A program made the position numbers and the translations under genes. Of a DNA stretch of 53,548 nucleotides, positions 7,780 through 17,367 are shown piece by piece. Each line of letters starts with the position of its first letter. Position 1 is the stretch's first letter. This stretch comes from Oscillatoriales cyanobacterium CG2_30_40_61 (GTDB taxonomy: Bacteria > Cyanobacteriota > Cyanobacteriia > Cyanobacteriales > Microcoleaceae). Location of the stretch: positions 1-53,548 of the forward strand of contig MNYZ01000056.1 in the NCBI GenBank assembly GCA_001873365.1, given 5' to 3'. The notes under the pieces were generated by a model. It had not been told where the DNA came from. It worked only from the letters and a program-made list of their open reading frames with translations, and ran no database searches.

Positions 7780-8160
7780 ATGATTCCAGGTGAATTGATT
7801 GTTAAAGAGGGTGAAATTGAACTAAATGTTGGCCGTCCGACTTTAAAGGTTAAAGTGGGAAATACGGGCGATCGCCCAATTCAAATTGGCTCCCATTATC
7901 ACTTTTATGAAGTTAATGAAGCTCTGAAATTTAAACGGGAAAAAACTAAAGGAATGCGGTTAAATATTCCGGCGGGAACTGCGGTAAGATTTGAGCCCGG
8001 AGATGAACAGGAAGTTGAGTTAGTTTTGATGGGGGGAAGTTTAGAAATCTATGGGTTTAATGGGTTAGTGGAAGGTCAGTTAAATTTGAATTTACCAGAA
8101 GCAGAGAAACAGGAAAAAAAAGAGAAGGTTAAGAAAGATAAGGGTAAGAAGAAAAAATAA
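7780..8160 (+). CDS. ureB: Urease beta subunit with Lys-rich tail
   Basis: UreB is the structural beta subunit of nickel urease, which hydrolyses urea to ammonia and carbamate. The family signature is clear from residue 1: [45 protein letters not shown] and [11 protein letters not shown]. After the normal end of the domain (about residue 105) comes a 20-residue tail of almost only Lys and Glu. An AGAGG motif precedes the ATG. ureC follows after 74 bp; ureA, which usually sits just upstream, is absent, and the VapBC pair occupies that position on the other strand. Confidence 0.95.
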   Translation: MIPGELIVKEGEIELNVGRPTLKVKVGNTGDRPIQIGSHYHFYEVNEALKFKREKTKGMRLNIPAGTAVRFEPGDEQEVELVLMGGSLEIYGFNGLVEGQLNLNLPEAEKQEKKEKVKKDKGKKKK

Positions 8161-8200
8161 TTTTAGTTTGACTTGGGCTTGTAGAATTAAATGATTGAAG

Positions 8201-8223
8201 AAAGCCCTAAAGGGCTTACTACT
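8201..8223. repeat. GCCCTAAAGGGCTTACTAC repeat unit
   Basis: A short palindrome-containing unit that recurs near 23.3, 24.1-24.2 and 26.7 kb. Here it lies between ureB and ureC. Confidence 0.7.
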
Positions 8224-8234
8224 GAAGGAGTAAA

Positions 8235-9953
8235 ATGAGTTATAAAATGGATCGACGGGCCTATGCAGAAACCTTTGGGCCGACGGTGGGCGATCGCATC
8301 CGGTTAGCGGATACGGAGTTAATTGTTGAAGTGGAAATGGACTATACAAATTATGGGGATGAGGTAAAATTTGGGGGTGGAAAAGTAATTCGAGATGGTA
8401 TGGGACAGTCTCCGATTTCCCGTGAAAATGGGGCGGTGGATTTGGTAATTACGAATGCTTTAATTATTGATTGGTGGGGAATTGTTAAAGCCGATGTGGG
8501 GATAAAAGATGGGAAAATTTATAAGATTGGCAAAGCGGGAAATCCCTATATTCAAGATAATATTGATATTATTATCGGCCCTTCCACAGAAGTGATTGCC
8601 GGGGAAGGAATGATCCTCACTGCCGGGGGAATTGATAGCCATATTCACTTTATTTGTCCTCAACAAATAGAGACTGCCATTGCATCAGGAATTACGACAA
8701 TGATCGGGGGTGGAACTGGCCCGGCCACGGGAACAAATGCCACTACTTGTACTCCGGGGGCGTGGAATATTTATCGGATGTTAGAAGCGGCGGAAGCGTT
8801 TCCGATGAATTTGGGATTTTTAGGCAAAGGAAATAGTAGTCAACCCCAAGGTTTAGTGGAACAAATTGTGGCGGGGGCGATGGGTTTAAAACTACATGAA
8901 GATTGGGGAACGACTCCGGCGACAATTGATACTTGTTTAACAATTGCCGATCAATATGATGTTCAAGTTGCTATTCATACGGATACTTTAAATGAATCGG
9001 GGTTCGTAGAAACGACCATTGCAGCGTTTAAAAATCGGGTAATTCATACTTACCATACCGAAGGGGCTGGAGGCGGTCATGCACCGGATATTATTAAGGT
9101 TTGTGGTCAGAAAAATGTCTTACCTTCTTCTACAAATCCCACCCGTCCCTATACGATGAATACCTTAGAAGAACATTTAGATATGTTGATGGTTTGTCAT
9201 CATTTAGATCGAAATATTCCAGAGGATGTGGCTTTTGCTGAGTCCCGAATTCGTCGAGAAACTATTGCCGCCGAGGATATTTTGCATGATTTAGGGGCAT
9301 TTAGTATGATTGCTTCTGATTCTCAAGCGATGGGAAGGGTGGGAGAAACTATTATTAGAACTTGGCAAACTGCCCATAAAATGAAGGTGCAACGGGGGCA
9401 ATTATCTGACCCAGAAAATACCACAGAAACCCATGATAATTTTCGGGTAAAACGTTATATTGCTAAGTATACAATTAATCCGGCGATCGCCCATGGAATT
9501 GCTGATTATGTGGGGTCAATTGCGGCAGGAAAATTAGCGGATTTGTGTTTGTGGAAACCTGCTTTTTTTGGAGTCAAACCGGAATTAGTGATTAAAGGTG
9601 GATTAATTGCTTGGGCACAAATGGGCGATGCTAATGCGAGTATTCCTACTCCTCAACCTGTCTATGGTCGTCCGATGTTTGGAAGTTTTGGAAAAGCAAT
9701 TTTATCTACGTCTTTAACCTTTATGTCTCAAGCGGCTTTAGAGGCAAAAATTCCCGAACAATTAGGGTTAAAAAAACAATGTGTAGCGGTTTCTGGAACT
9801 CGAAATATTAGTAAAGCAGATATGAAATTAAATGATGCTTTACCTAAAATTGATGTTGATCCTGAAACCTATCAAGTTAAAGCAGACGGACAATTATTAA
9901 CCTGTGAACCTGCGGAGGTTTTACCCATGGCGCAGCGTTATTTCTTGTTTTAG
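8235..9953 (+). CDS. ureC: Urease alpha (catalytic) subunit
   Basis: The 572-residue protein is the catalytic subunit of urease and has the usual family length. All nickel ligands and catalytic residues are present: His136 and His138 (GIDSHIHF), the carbamylated Lys219 and the substrate-binding His221 ([10 protein letters not shown]), His248 (AIHTDTLNE), His274 ([12 protein letters not shown]), the flap Cys321-His322 (VCHHLD) and Asp362 ([12 protein letters not shown]). A GAAGGAG motif precedes the ATG by six bases. It is downstream of ureB; the accessory genes ureD, E, F and G are not in this window. Confidence 0.98.
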   Translation: MSYKMDRRAYAETFGPTVGDRIRLADTELIVEVEMDYTNYGDEVKFGGGKVIRDGMGQSPISRENGAVDLVITNALIIDWWGIVKADVGIKDGKIYKIGKAGNPYIQDNIDIIIGPSTEVIAGEGMILTAGGIDSHIHFICPQQIETAIASGITTMIGGGTGPATGTNATTCTPGAWNIYRMLEAAEAFPMNLGFLGKGNSSQPQGLVEQIVAGAMGLKLHEDWGTTPATIDTCLTIADQYDVQVAIHTDTLNESGFVETTIAAFKNRVIHTYHTEGAGGGHAPDIIKVCGQKNVLPSSTNPTRPYTMNTLEEHLDMLMVCHHLDRNIPEDVAFAESRIRRETIAAEDILHDLGAFSMIASDSQAMGRVGETIIRTWQTAHKMKVQRGQLSDPENTTETHDNFRVKRYIAKYTINPAIAHGIADYVGSIAAGKLADLCLWKPAFFGVKPELVIKGGLIAWAQMGDANASIPTPQPVYGRPMFGSFGKAILSTSLTFMSQAALEAKIPEQLGLKKQCVAVSGTRNISKADMKLNDALPKIDVDPETYQVKADGQLLTCEPAEVLPMAQRYFLF

Positions 9954-9997
9954 TTGTTAGTTGGGTTGAGAAAAAAACAAGATATTAGGTACATCCC

Positions 9998-10030
9998 AAA
10001 AACCCAGTTTCTTTAAGAAACCGGGTTTTT
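9998..10030. terminator. Bidirectional terminator between ureC and fetB
   Basis: AAAAACCCAGTTTCTT and AAGAAACCGGGTTTTT form a nearly perfect hairpin with an A-run on one side and a T-run on the other, between two convergent genes. It also belongs to the AGAAACCGGGTTTCT repeat class seen near 41 kb. Confidence 0.85.
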
Positions 10031-10832
10031 AATCCCCTGATTTTGTTAACCGATCTAAACAAAGTTGATGGGAAGAATTAAGTAAAGCTTGCCATGCTAA
10101 TAATACCACTCCTAATGTTCCTAAAGCTGTGGCGGAGGCGATCGCAAAAATTATAATAACTTGATAACGCACCGCATCTAAAGGATTTGCTCCGGCTAAA
10201 ATTTGACCCGTCATCATCCCCGGTAAACTGACAATTCCCATCACCATCATTGAATTAATCATCGGGATCATTCCAGTTCTAATAGCGGCTTTAACTTCTT
10301 CGTGGGTTGCTTCCCAACGGGTTGCTCCTAATACTAATAAGGTTTCTATTTTTTGACTTTGATTAACTAAGGATTCCATGAATCTATCTAATCCTAAAGA
10401 AATTCCAGTCAGGGTGTTTCCTAATACCATTCCCAACAAAGGAATAAAGTATTGCGGATCATACCAAGGTTGGACTTGAATAATCCCAAGAGTTGTTAAA
10501 TTAGTAATCAGAAAAGATGAGATAAAAACCGATAATAAACTTCGCCAATAAATTCCCACAAATCTCCGAGAGGTTCGATTCACTCCCGAAATTCCAGCAA
10601 TTGTTGTCATAATCATTGCTAAAGCAATAATAGGAAAAGGATTAGATAGGGTAAACAGCCAATTTAAGACATATCCAACTAATAATAACTGCACCACCAT
10701 GCGCACACTAGCAATGATTAAGGATTGGGCTAGACCTAATTTTAATCCCAACGATAAAACAATATTAATCAGGATGAATAATACAGATAGGGCTAATTGT
10801 TCTAAACTAATCGGAATATAACTACTAGACAT
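10029..10832 (-). CDS. FetB-like ABC transporter permease (UPF0014)
   Basis: The 267-residue integral membrane protein has about seven hydrophobic helices and the UPF0014/FetB signature: LIIASVRMVVQLLLVGYVL, GISGVNRTSRRF, LVLGATRWEA and GMIPMINSMMVMGIVSLPGM. FetAB in Escherichia coli exports iron and helps resist peroxide; cyanobacterial members are mostly untested. The ATPase gene lies 21 bp upstream on the same strand, so the two form an operon that converges on ureC. Confidence 0.85.
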   Translation of the reverse strand: MSSSYIPISLEQLALSVLFILINIVLSLGLKLGLAQSLIIASVRMVVQLLLVGYVLNWLFTLSNPFPIIALAMIMTTIAGISGVNRTSRRFVGIYWRSLLSVFISSFLITNLTTLGIIQVQPWYDPQYFIPLLGMVLGNTLTGISLGLDRFMESLVNQSQKIETLLVLGATRWEATHEEVKAAIRTGMIPMINSMMVMGIVSLPGMMTGQILAGANPLDAVRYQVIIIFAIASATALGTLGVVLLAWQALLNSSHQLCLDRLTKSGD

Positions 10833-10853
10833 TTTAGGATAAATGAGATATAA

Positions 10854-11501
10854 TTATTGATCATAAACTAATTCTTGTTGAACTTGAGTTACCCGACGCA
10901 ATTGTTTAGGATCATGACTTGTCCAAATACAAGCTCTTTCGGGGTTTTCCGTTAACCAACGTTGAATTAAAGACTCAACTTGTTGCGTGGTTCTAGGGTC
11001 TAAAGATGCGGTAGGTTCATCTAATAATAACACTAAGGGATCTAATTGTAATCCTCTAATTAATGCCACTAATTGAGTTTCTCCTCCTGAGAGATTTTGG
11101 GTAGATTGTTTTAGAAAAGTAGGCGATCGCCCCACATCTAAAAGCCAGTTTTCTACCCGTTGCGGATTATAATATTTTTGACGATGAACTAATAAATTAT
11201 AAACCATTTTTAGATTAGTTTCTACCGTTCCTTCTAATAAAACTGGACGTTGATGTAAGTAAATAACTAAAGAACGATATTGAGGGATATAACATTGATT
11301 TAAAGGGCGATTTCCTAACTTAATTTCCCCCTCATTAACAGGATCTAACCCCGCTAATGCTCGCATTAACAGAGTTTTTCCGGTTCCTGTAGCCCCTACT
11401 AAACCCAAACACATCCCGGGGGATAATACCAAATTAACCCCCCGCCACACCCACCGAGATTGAATTTTACGACCAAGATTAATTGCAGATAATTGGCTCA
11501 T
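10854..11501 (-). CDS. FetA-like ABC transporter ATP-binding protein
   Basis: The 215-residue ATPase contains Walker A GATGTGKT (residues 36-43), the signature LSGGETQLVALIRGL, Walker B LVLLLDEPTASLD and the H-loop WTSHD. Short ATPases of this type pair with UPF0014 permeases such as the gene 21 bp downstream. I infer export of iron or another metal from the permease family; no metal-responsive operator is obvious upstream. Confidence 0.85.
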   Translation of the reverse strand: MSQLSAINLGRKIQSRWVWRGVNLVLSPGMCLGLVGATGTGKTLLMRALAGLDPVNEGEIKLGNRPLNQCYIPQYRSLVIYLHQRPVLLEGTVETNLKMVYNLLVHRQKYYNPQRVENWLLDVGRSPTFLKQSTQNLSGGETQLVALIRGLQLDPLVLLLDEPTASLDPRTTQQVESLIQRWLTENPERACIWTSHDPKQLRRVTQVQQELVYDQ

Positions 11502-11625
11502 TAGATATCATAAATCATTCTTTTTTATTCTATAGCAATTCTAAGGGAACAGGGAATAGGGAACAGGGAATAGAGATAATCCTTGCTCCTTTGTCTATTT
11601 TAAAAATATAGGAAGAAGAAAAAAG

Positions 11626-12381
11626 TCACACCGCCAAAAATCTCTGGATGACTTCTTGACTTAAATCTTGGGTAGCACCAGAAGCCACAATTCCGCCTTT
11701 TTGCATAGCATAATAACGGTCAGCTTGGCGGACAAAATGTAAATGTTGTTCCACTAATAAAACCGAAATTCCTGTTTTCTGAATAATTCCCCGTACCGCC
11801 GCTTCAATTTCTAAAATAATTGAAGGTTGAATTCCTTCGGTGGGTTCATCTAAAACTAATAATTGTGGTTTTCCCATTAACGCCCTAGCAATAGCTAACT
11901 GTTGCTGTTGTCCGCCGCTTAAATCTCCTCCCATCCGAGATAACATAGTTTTTAAAACTGGGAATAATTCAAAAATTTCATCGGGAATTTCTGGTTTTCC
12001 TTTCGGTCTTTTGGGTAATGCTTCTAACCCTAACAATAGATTTTCTTTCACCGTCACCCGAGGAATAACTTCCCGTCCCTGGGGAACATAACCAATGCCT
12101 AATCTAGCCCGTTTATTCGTGGCAACTTTAGTAATAGGTTGACCTTGAAAATAAATCTCACCCGTTTTAGGTTTAAGCAGTCCCATAATACTTTTTAATA
12201 GCGTGGTTTTTCCCACACCATTTCGCCCAATTAAACAGACCATTTGTCCGGGGGTAACATTTAAATCTACATCGCGTAAAATATGACTTTCCCCATAATA
12301 AACATTCAACCCAGACAATCTTAACATAATATCTGGCGGTGCTACAGATTCCATAACTGAGCCTTCTGTTATTCCAAACAT
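11626..12381 (-). CDS. urtE: Urea ABC transporter ATP-binding protein UrtE
   Basis: The 251-residue protein is the second ATPase of the high-affinity urea transporter and resembles LivF. It shows Walker A GRNGVGKTT, the signature LSGGQQQQLAIAR, Walker B LLVLDEPTEGIQPS and the H-loop LVEQHLHF. AGGAG nine bases upstream supports the start at MFGITEG over the internal ATG before LRLSGLNVYY, although homologues often begin near that point. It is the last gene of urtABCDE and is separated from urtD by a 112-bp gap full of heptamer repeats. Confidence 0.93.
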   Translation of the reverse strand: MFGITEGSVMESVAPPDIMLRLSGLNVYYGESHILRDVDLNVTPGQMVCLIGRNGVGKTTLLKSIMGLLKPKTGEIYFQGQPITKVATNKRARLGIGYVPQGREVIPRVTVKENLLLGLEALPKRPKGKPEIPDEIFELFPVLKTMLSRMGGDLSGGQQQQLAIARALMGKPQLLVLDEPTEGIQPSIILEIEAAVRGIIQKTGISVLLVEQHLHFVRQADRYYAMQKGGIVASGATQDLSQEVIQRFLAV

Positions 12382-12440
12382 TTTGACATTCTCCTAGGAT
12401 TAAAATTTAAACTTTATTTGATATAGCAGGTAATTGGGAA

Positions 12441-12499
12441 TTACGAATTACGAATTACCTATTACCTATTACCTATTACCTATTACCTATTACCTATTC
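12441..12499. repeat. Tandem ACCTATT heptamers at the urtD-urtE junction
   Basis: About seven ACCTATT units follow three ACGAATT-like units. The tract runs into the coding end of urtD, where the repeat itself supplies the TAG stop codon on the minus strand. Confidence 0.85.
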
Positions 12500-13240
12500 C
12501 TCTTGTTTTCCCAAATAAACCTCAATCACTTTGGGGTCATTTTGCACTTCATCCATATCACCTTGACATAATACCGAACCTTGATGTAAAACTGTTACCG
12601 TTCTGGCAATTTGTCGGACAAATTCCATATCATGTTCAATCACAATAATTGAGTGACTTTCGGCTAATGCTAAGAGCAAATTCCCCACATTTTCCGTTTC
12701 TTCATCCGTAAGTCCGGCCACGGGTTCATCTACTAATAATAAATCGGGAGATTGCGCTACTAACATCCCTATTTCTAACCGTTGTTTTTCCCCGTGGGAG
12801 AGTAACGCCGCCGGAAAATCTGCTTTAACAATTAATCCAATTGTATCTAAAAGTCCTGCAACATTTCTAATTTCTCCTCCAGTTGTCCGTTGAAATAAGG
12901 TAGGGAAAACATTTTTATTGCGGTTACAAGCTAAGTCTAAATTAGCTCTAACGGTTAAATTCAGATAAATTCTCGGGGTTTGAAATTTCCGCCCAACTCC
13001 AAAACAAGCAATCTGATATTCGGGCATTTTTTTCAAATTACGCCCTTTAAAAATAACCTGTCCTTCCGTGGGTTGAACTTTGCCCGTAATCACATCTAAA
13101 AACGTAGTTTTTCCTGCTCCATTCGGGCCAATAATTACCCGCAATTCCCCCACATCCATACTAAAATTTAAGTGATTGAGGGCCTTAAATCCATCAAAAC
13201 TAACGGTAACATCATTAATTTCTAAAATTTTAGCAGTCAT
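12494..13240 (-). CDS. urtD: Urea ABC transporter ATP-binding protein UrtD
   Basis: The 248-residue protein is the LivG-like ATPase of the urea transporter. Walker A is GPNGAGKTT, the signature LSHGEKQRLEIG is the variant typical of UrtD, Walker B is LLLVDEPVAGLTDEE and the H-loop is VIEHDMEFV. It starts four bases after the stop of urtC, which indicates co-transcription and coupled translation. The end of the frame reaches into a heptamer repeat tract, so repeat expansion could change its C-terminus. Confidence 0.95.
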   Translation of the reverse strand: MTAKILEINDVTVSFDGFKALNHLNFSMDVGELRVIIGPNGAGKTTFLDVITGKVQPTEGQVIFKGRNLKKMPEYQIACFGVGRKFQTPRIYLNLTVRANLDLACNRNKNVFPTLFQRTTGGEIRNVAGLLDTIGLIVKADFPAALLSHGEKQRLEIGMLVAQSPDLLLVDEPVAGLTDEETENVGNLLLALAESHSIIVIEHDMEFVRQIARTVTVLHQGSVLCQGDMDEVQNDPKVIEVYLGKQEE

Positions 13241-13244
13241 GGTT

Positions 13245-14423
13245 TTAATCTTTGGTTATTTTCTGTTCAAAGTCTTCTCTTTCTAACTGGAGTTCTGGGT
13301 CTTCTTCTAAACGGGGATAGGTCGCCACGGGCTTAGGAAATCCGAATAAAGCCCGAACTTGGTCAAAGCTAAAGTTTCTTACCCAACCCACAATTCCATC
13401 GGGTAATATGGTGACAACTATTAAGAATAACGCCCCTTGAAAAAATAGCCAAACTTCGGGGAATTGTTCACTTAATACGGTTCTTCCTAAACGTACTAAT
13501 AGGGTTCCTAAAATTGCCCCAATTAAACTTCCTCGCCCTCCCACGGCTACCCAAATTACCATTTCAATAGAAAAGGCAACATCCATGGCATTCGGGGTAA
13601 TAATTCCGGTTTGGACGGTATATAATGCGCCCGCAATTCCGGCAAATGCTCCCGAAATCGCAAAGACTAAAACCTTAAACCAAGTGGGATTATAACCGGA
13701 GAATCTCAACCGAAATTCATCATCTCTAATTGCAATTAATAAATTACCAAACCGTCCGCTAGTTAACCAACGGCAGATTAAATAGGTAGCAATTAAAAAC
13801 AGAATTGTGATTTCATAAAATGCTAACTGAACTGGAGCAGAACCGACAACAAATCCAAATATTTTATCCGTTTCTGTTTTCAACCCGTTCGTACCATTAA
13901 TTAGTTGTTGTTGACCATTAAAGAAGTTAAAGAAAACGATTAACGCCGCTTGGGTAATAATTGAAAAATACACCCCTTTAATTCGATTTCTAAAAACTAA
14001 ATACCCTAATAATCCGGCAACAATCCCCGGAATAATAATTACTGCAAATATAGTGAAAGGAAAAGAATAAAATGGTTTCCATAACCAGGGTAAATCATTG
14101 ACTCCATATAGGGTAAAAAAATCGGGGATTTCTCCGGCGGGAAGTTGCAATTTTAGATACATGGCTAGGGCATAACCACCTAATGCAAAAAAGATCCCAT
14201 GTCCTAAACTAAGTAACCCTGTATATCCCCAAATTAAATCAATTCCTAATGCGGCAATTGCTAAGGCAAGAAATCGACCCAATAGTTGTAAGCGAAAGGT
14301 GGGTAAGATTAGGGGCATAATTATGGCAAAAAACAAGCCTAGCCCCATAATGATTGCTCCTTCAAGCAGCTTCTTTTGGTGTTTCTGCTTCTTGGTTTGA
14401 GGTAAAATAATATCATTGTTCAT
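13245..14423 (-). CDS. urtC: Urea ABC transporter permease UrtC
   Basis: The 392-residue protein is the LivM-like permease of the urea transporter, with about ten hydrophobic helices and the motifs IDLIWGYTGLLSLGHGIFFA, NRIKGVYFSIITQA and VAVGGRGSLIGAILG. The N-terminus is basic (TKKQKHQKK) and the C-terminus is a charged cytoplasmic tail. Its ATG overlaps the stop of urtB by four bases, so the two permeases are translationally coupled. Confidence 0.95.
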   Translation of the reverse strand: MNNDIILPQTKKQKHQKKLLEGAIIMGLGLFFAIIMPLILPTFRLQLLGRFLALAIAALGIDLIWGYTGLLSLGHGIFFALGGYALAMYLKLQLPAGEIPDFFTLYGVNDLPWLWKPFYSFPFTIFAVIIIPGIVAGLLGYLVFRNRIKGVYFSIITQAALIVFFNFFNGQQQLINGTNGLKTETDKIFGFVVGSAPVQLAFYEITILFLIATYLICRWLTSGRFGNLLIAIRDDEFRLRFSGYNPTWFKVLVFAISGAFAGIAGALYTVQTGIITPNAMDVAFSIEMVIWVAVGGRGSLIGAILGTLLVRLGRTVLSEQFPEVWLFFQGALFLIVVTILPDGIVGWVRNFSFDQVRALFGFPKPVATYPRLEEDPELQLEREDFEQKITKD

Positions 14424-15583
14424 AGTTCGGCTGTTCTCCCTTTCTGTGGAAATATTCCTGATGGTTTAACTTGTAAAAAGGCAATAATTAATACAAAAAC
14501 TAATACTTTAGCCATACTGGTTGTGGCAAAAAAATTGAAAAAATCAACAAAGAAAGGCGAGGCGTTCATATTAGTTAATAATAGAGCCAGAGTTCCCGAA
14601 CCGATTAAATAACTGGTGACACCAATGGCGAAGGAAGCAATCACCGTCCCGAGCAGATTTCCTACTCCTCCCACCACCACTACCATGAAGGTATCAACGA
14701 TATAATTTTGTCCGGTATTAGGGCCGACTGAACCTAATAATGTAATCGCACATCCGGCAATTCCAGCGAGTCCTGAACCGATGGCAAAGGTGAGGGCATC
14801 AACGGTATCGGTGGGGATACCTAAACAGGCGCTCATGGTGCGATTTTGGGTGACTGAGCGAATCCTTAATCCCCAGTTAGATTTGTTGAAAAACCAATAA
14901 ATTCCGATTAAACAAAAAATTGTTAAAACAATAATAAAAACCCGAGCATAGGGAACTTGAAATGTGCCTAATTCTAATCCTCCTCGTAACCAAGGCGGGG
15001 CACTAACATCGACGTTTCTGGCACTAAACCAAGGTTTTGATAAGGCTTTTTGGCTTTGTCCAATAATTAATCCAATAGTCAGACCTATTCCTGATGATAA
15101 TAGGAATAAAACTGACATTGCCCACCTTTGAATATTATCCCAATTGGGACGGCGACGCAGTACCCATAATCCTCCGAAAAATAGCAAACAAAATATCGCA
15201 ATTGCAATTACAAAAGTGGTGCTAACACTGCGAACCAATTGTTGTAAAATTAAACTCACGCCCCAAGTTGCTAATAAGGTTTCTAAGGGTCTTCCATACA
15301 AAAATCTAATTACGCCTCTTTCTAAGGCTAATCCCGCTAAGGCTGTGACGATAAAAGCAATCGGAATAGCAAAAATAATATAGGTGCTAAACAGAGGTTC
15401 TCCTAACGGTCTGAAGATATTTTGAACCACAAAGGTTGTATAGGCTCCTAACATAATCAGTTCCCCGTGAGCGAGGTTAATCACACCCATAAGTCCAAAG
15501 ACAATAGCAAGTCCTAATGCTGCCATTAACAACACCGAACCAATGCTAATTCCGTTGAATATGGCTATTAATAAGTCTTGCAT
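14420..15583 (-). CDS. urtB: Urea ABC transporter permease UrtB
   Basis: The 387-residue protein is the LivH-like permease, with MGVINLAHGELIMLGAYT, TWGVSLILQQLVR, RMSACLGIP-type MSACLGIPTDTVDALTFAIG and VVVGGVGNLLGTVIA. These are characteristic of UrtB in bacteria that pair it with UrtC. It forms the membrane channel together with UrtC. The 235-bp gap to urtA is filled by palindromic repeats that may lower expression of the downstream genes relative to the binding protein. Confidence 0.95.
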   Translation of the reverse strand: MQDLLIAIFNGISIGSVLLMAALGLAIVFGLMGVINLAHGELIMLGAYTTFVVQNIFRPLGEPLFSTYIIFAIPIAFIVTALAGLALERGVIRFLYGRPLETLLATWGVSLILQQLVRSVSTTFVIAIAIFCLLFFGGLWVLRRRPNWDNIQRWAMSVLFLLSSGIGLTIGLIIGQSQKALSKPWFSARNVDVSAPPWLRGGLELGTFQVPYARVFIIVLTIFCLIGIYWFFNKSNWGLRIRSVTQNRTMSACLGIPTDTVDALTFAIGSGLAGIAGCAITLLGSVGPNTGQNYIVDTFMVVVVGGVGNLLGTVIASFAIGVTSYLIGSGTLALLLTNMNASPFFVDFFNFFATTSMAKVLVFVLIIAFLQVKPSGIFPQKGRTAEL

Positions 15584-15644
15584 TTTTAAGAAAAAACTCT
15601 AAATTAGGTCAGAAAACAGAAAGTTCCTTGATTTTTTTCTAAGA

Positions 15645-15795
15645 CTAGATCCCCCTAAATCCCCCTTCCCAAGGGGGACTTTGAATCCTTTAATTTCCCC
15701 TTTTAAAAAGGGAGACTTTAACTCTAATTTCCCCTTTTTTAAGGGAGACTTTAACTTCAAGTTACCCCCTTTTTAAGGGGGGCTAGGGGGGATCT
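15645..15795. repeat. Palindromic CCCCCTT/AAGGGGG repeat between urtA and urtB
   Basis: The outer arms GATCCCCCTAAATCCCCC and the matching AGGGGGGATC at the far end are inverted, and between them lie several smaller CCCCTTTT-AAAAGGGAGA hairpins. A related element lies after the CRISPR array near 29.0 kb. A transcript of urtABCDE would contain this as a long structured spacer. Confidence 0.8.
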
Positions 15796-15818
15796 AATTT
15801 GGGGTTAAAGTTAATTAA

Positions 15819-17114
15819 TTATGTCGTTTCCAGTTTGTATTTTTCCCCTTTTTTGGGATCAGTCCAGTCACAACCAAAGCCTTTTGTAGCCGGAACAAAT
15901 TGGTTCCAAGGAATCGGATCAACAGGGCCTTCGGTTGCCCAAACAATATTAAATAACCCATCATCCCGTACCTGTCCCATACGCACGGTTTTAGAAATAT
16001 GATGGTTAGGGAACATCGTAACTTTGCCCTCAGGAGCATCGAAACTTTGACCCACTGCCGCTAATCTGACCTTATCCAAATCATCAGCAGTTCCCGCTTT
16101 TTCAACGGCTTGTTTCCATAAATACACCATCAAATAAGCGGCTTCCATGGGGTCATTTGTCACCCGGTCTGGCCCGTATTCGGCTCTAAATGCTTCCACC
16201 CATTTCTTATTAGTAGGAGTGTCAACGGTTTGAAAATAGTTCCAGGCGGCATAGTGTCCTAAAAGGAAGTCTTTACCAATTTGTCGGACTTCTTCTTCAG
16301 CGATACTTACCGACATCACCGGATATTTTTCCGGGGTCATGCCTGCCCCTTGTAACTGTTTGAAGAAAGCTACATTGCTATCTCCATTCAAACTATTAAA
16401 AATTACACCGCCATCGGGTAATGCCTGTTTGATTTTAGTAATAATTGGGGTAACTTCCGTATTTCCTAACGGTAGGTAATCTTCTCCTACGGTTGTGCCG
16501 CCAATAGCTATTAATTGTTCCTTAATAATATTGTTGGCTGTGCGGGGAAAAACATAGTCGGAACCTACTAAGAAAAACTCCTTGCCTTTGTTATCAAATA
16601 ACCATTGTACGGCGGGTTCAATTTGTTGGTTCGGGGCGGCTCCGGTATAAAAAATGTTTTTAGAACATTCTTGACCTTCGTATTGAACCGGATACCATAA
16701 CATATGGTTTCTGGATTCAAATATATCTTTTACGGCTTTCCGACTCGCAGATGTCCAGCACCCAAAAACCGTGACAACCTTATCTTGGTCGATCAATTTT
16801 TGGGCTTTTTCGGCAAAAGTTGGCCAGTCAGAAGCGCCATCTTCAACGACGGCTTCAATTTGTTTACCAAGTACGCCACCATTGGCGTTAATTTCTTTAA
16901 TGGCTAATTTTTCCGCTTCAACAACGGTGGTTTCACTAATAGCCATTGTTCCACTCAAGGAGTGAAGAATCCCAACCTTAATGGTATCGCCACTGGGGGC
17001 TGTGCTATTGGTATTATTAGTAGCAGTGTTGGCACACCCTTTGAGAAGAAAAGTGCTTCCAAAGGCGGCTGAACCATAAACTAAGAATTTGCGTCTACTG
17101 AAATTTTTTTTCAC
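15819..17114 (-). CDS. urtA: Urea ABC transporter substrate-binding protein UrtA
   Basis: The 431-residue protein is the periplasmic urea receptor. The N-terminus has a twin-arginine-like SRRKFLVYG followed by a hydrophobic segment and a lipobox-like LLKGC (Cys27), suggesting a Tat-routed lipoprotein. The mature part carries the family blocks [38 protein letters not shown] and [10 protein letters not shown]. The start is GTG. It is first in urtABCDE behind an NtcA-type promoter with a leader of roughly 175 bases, so expression should rise when nitrogen is limiting. With ureBC 6 kb away, it feeds urea to urease. Confidence 0.96.
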   Translation of the reverse strand: MKKNFSRRKFLVYGSAAFGSTFLLKGCANTATNNTNSTAPSGDTIKVGILHSLSGTMAISETTVVEAEKLAIKEINANGGVLGKQIEAVVEDGASDWPTFAEKAQKLIDQDKVVTVFGCWTSASRKAVKDIFESRNHMLWYPVQYEGQECSKNIFYTGAAPNQQIEPAVQWLFDNKGKEFFLVGSDYVFPRTANNIIKEQLIAIGGTTVGEDYLPLGNTEVTPIITKIKQALPDGGVIFNSLNGDSNVAFFKQLQGAGMTPEKYPVMSVSIAEEEVRQIGKDFLLGHYAAWNYFQTVDTPTNKKWVEAFRAEYGPDRVTNDPMEAAYLMVYLWKQAVEKAGTADDLDKVRLAAVGQSFDAPEGKVTMFPNHHISKTVRMGQVRDDGLFNIVWATEGPVDPIPWNQFVPATKGFGCDWTDPKKGEKYKLETT

Positions 17115-17297
17115 GATGACTATTTAGCGATTTCAATTAAAAAGTTGCTGGGAGAATAGGTTATTTTCTTGACCCTATCTGCAACCCTAAATCGGTTGAA
17201 TTTAAACATCGAGCAGTGGATCAAAGCACTTAAAAACTAACAATTAACTGCGATTCGATGAAGATAGGGTAGGGGCAATTTCCTATTCAGGCTTTGT

Positions 17298-17339
17298 ATA
17301 CTAGAGGAATTCTATCGGTCAAATTGTAATCTACAATAC
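17298..17339 (-). promoter_or_regulatory. NtcA-activated promoter of urtABCDE
   Basis: GTA-ATCTACAA-TAC at 17326-17339 is a perfect GTA-N8-TAC NtcA site. Reading on the minus strand, exactly 22 bases separate it from TAGTAT (17298-17303), a TA-N3-T -10 box. This is the canonical spacing of class II NtcA-activated promoters. The expected transcription start is close to 17291. Confidence 0.9.
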
Positions 17340-17367
17340 AAAATATTATAATAGATAATTTTTCCAA

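Noticed and set aside
8654-8943. Short frames on both strands within ureC
   Set aside because: UreC is intact with all catalytic residues; these are frame shadows.
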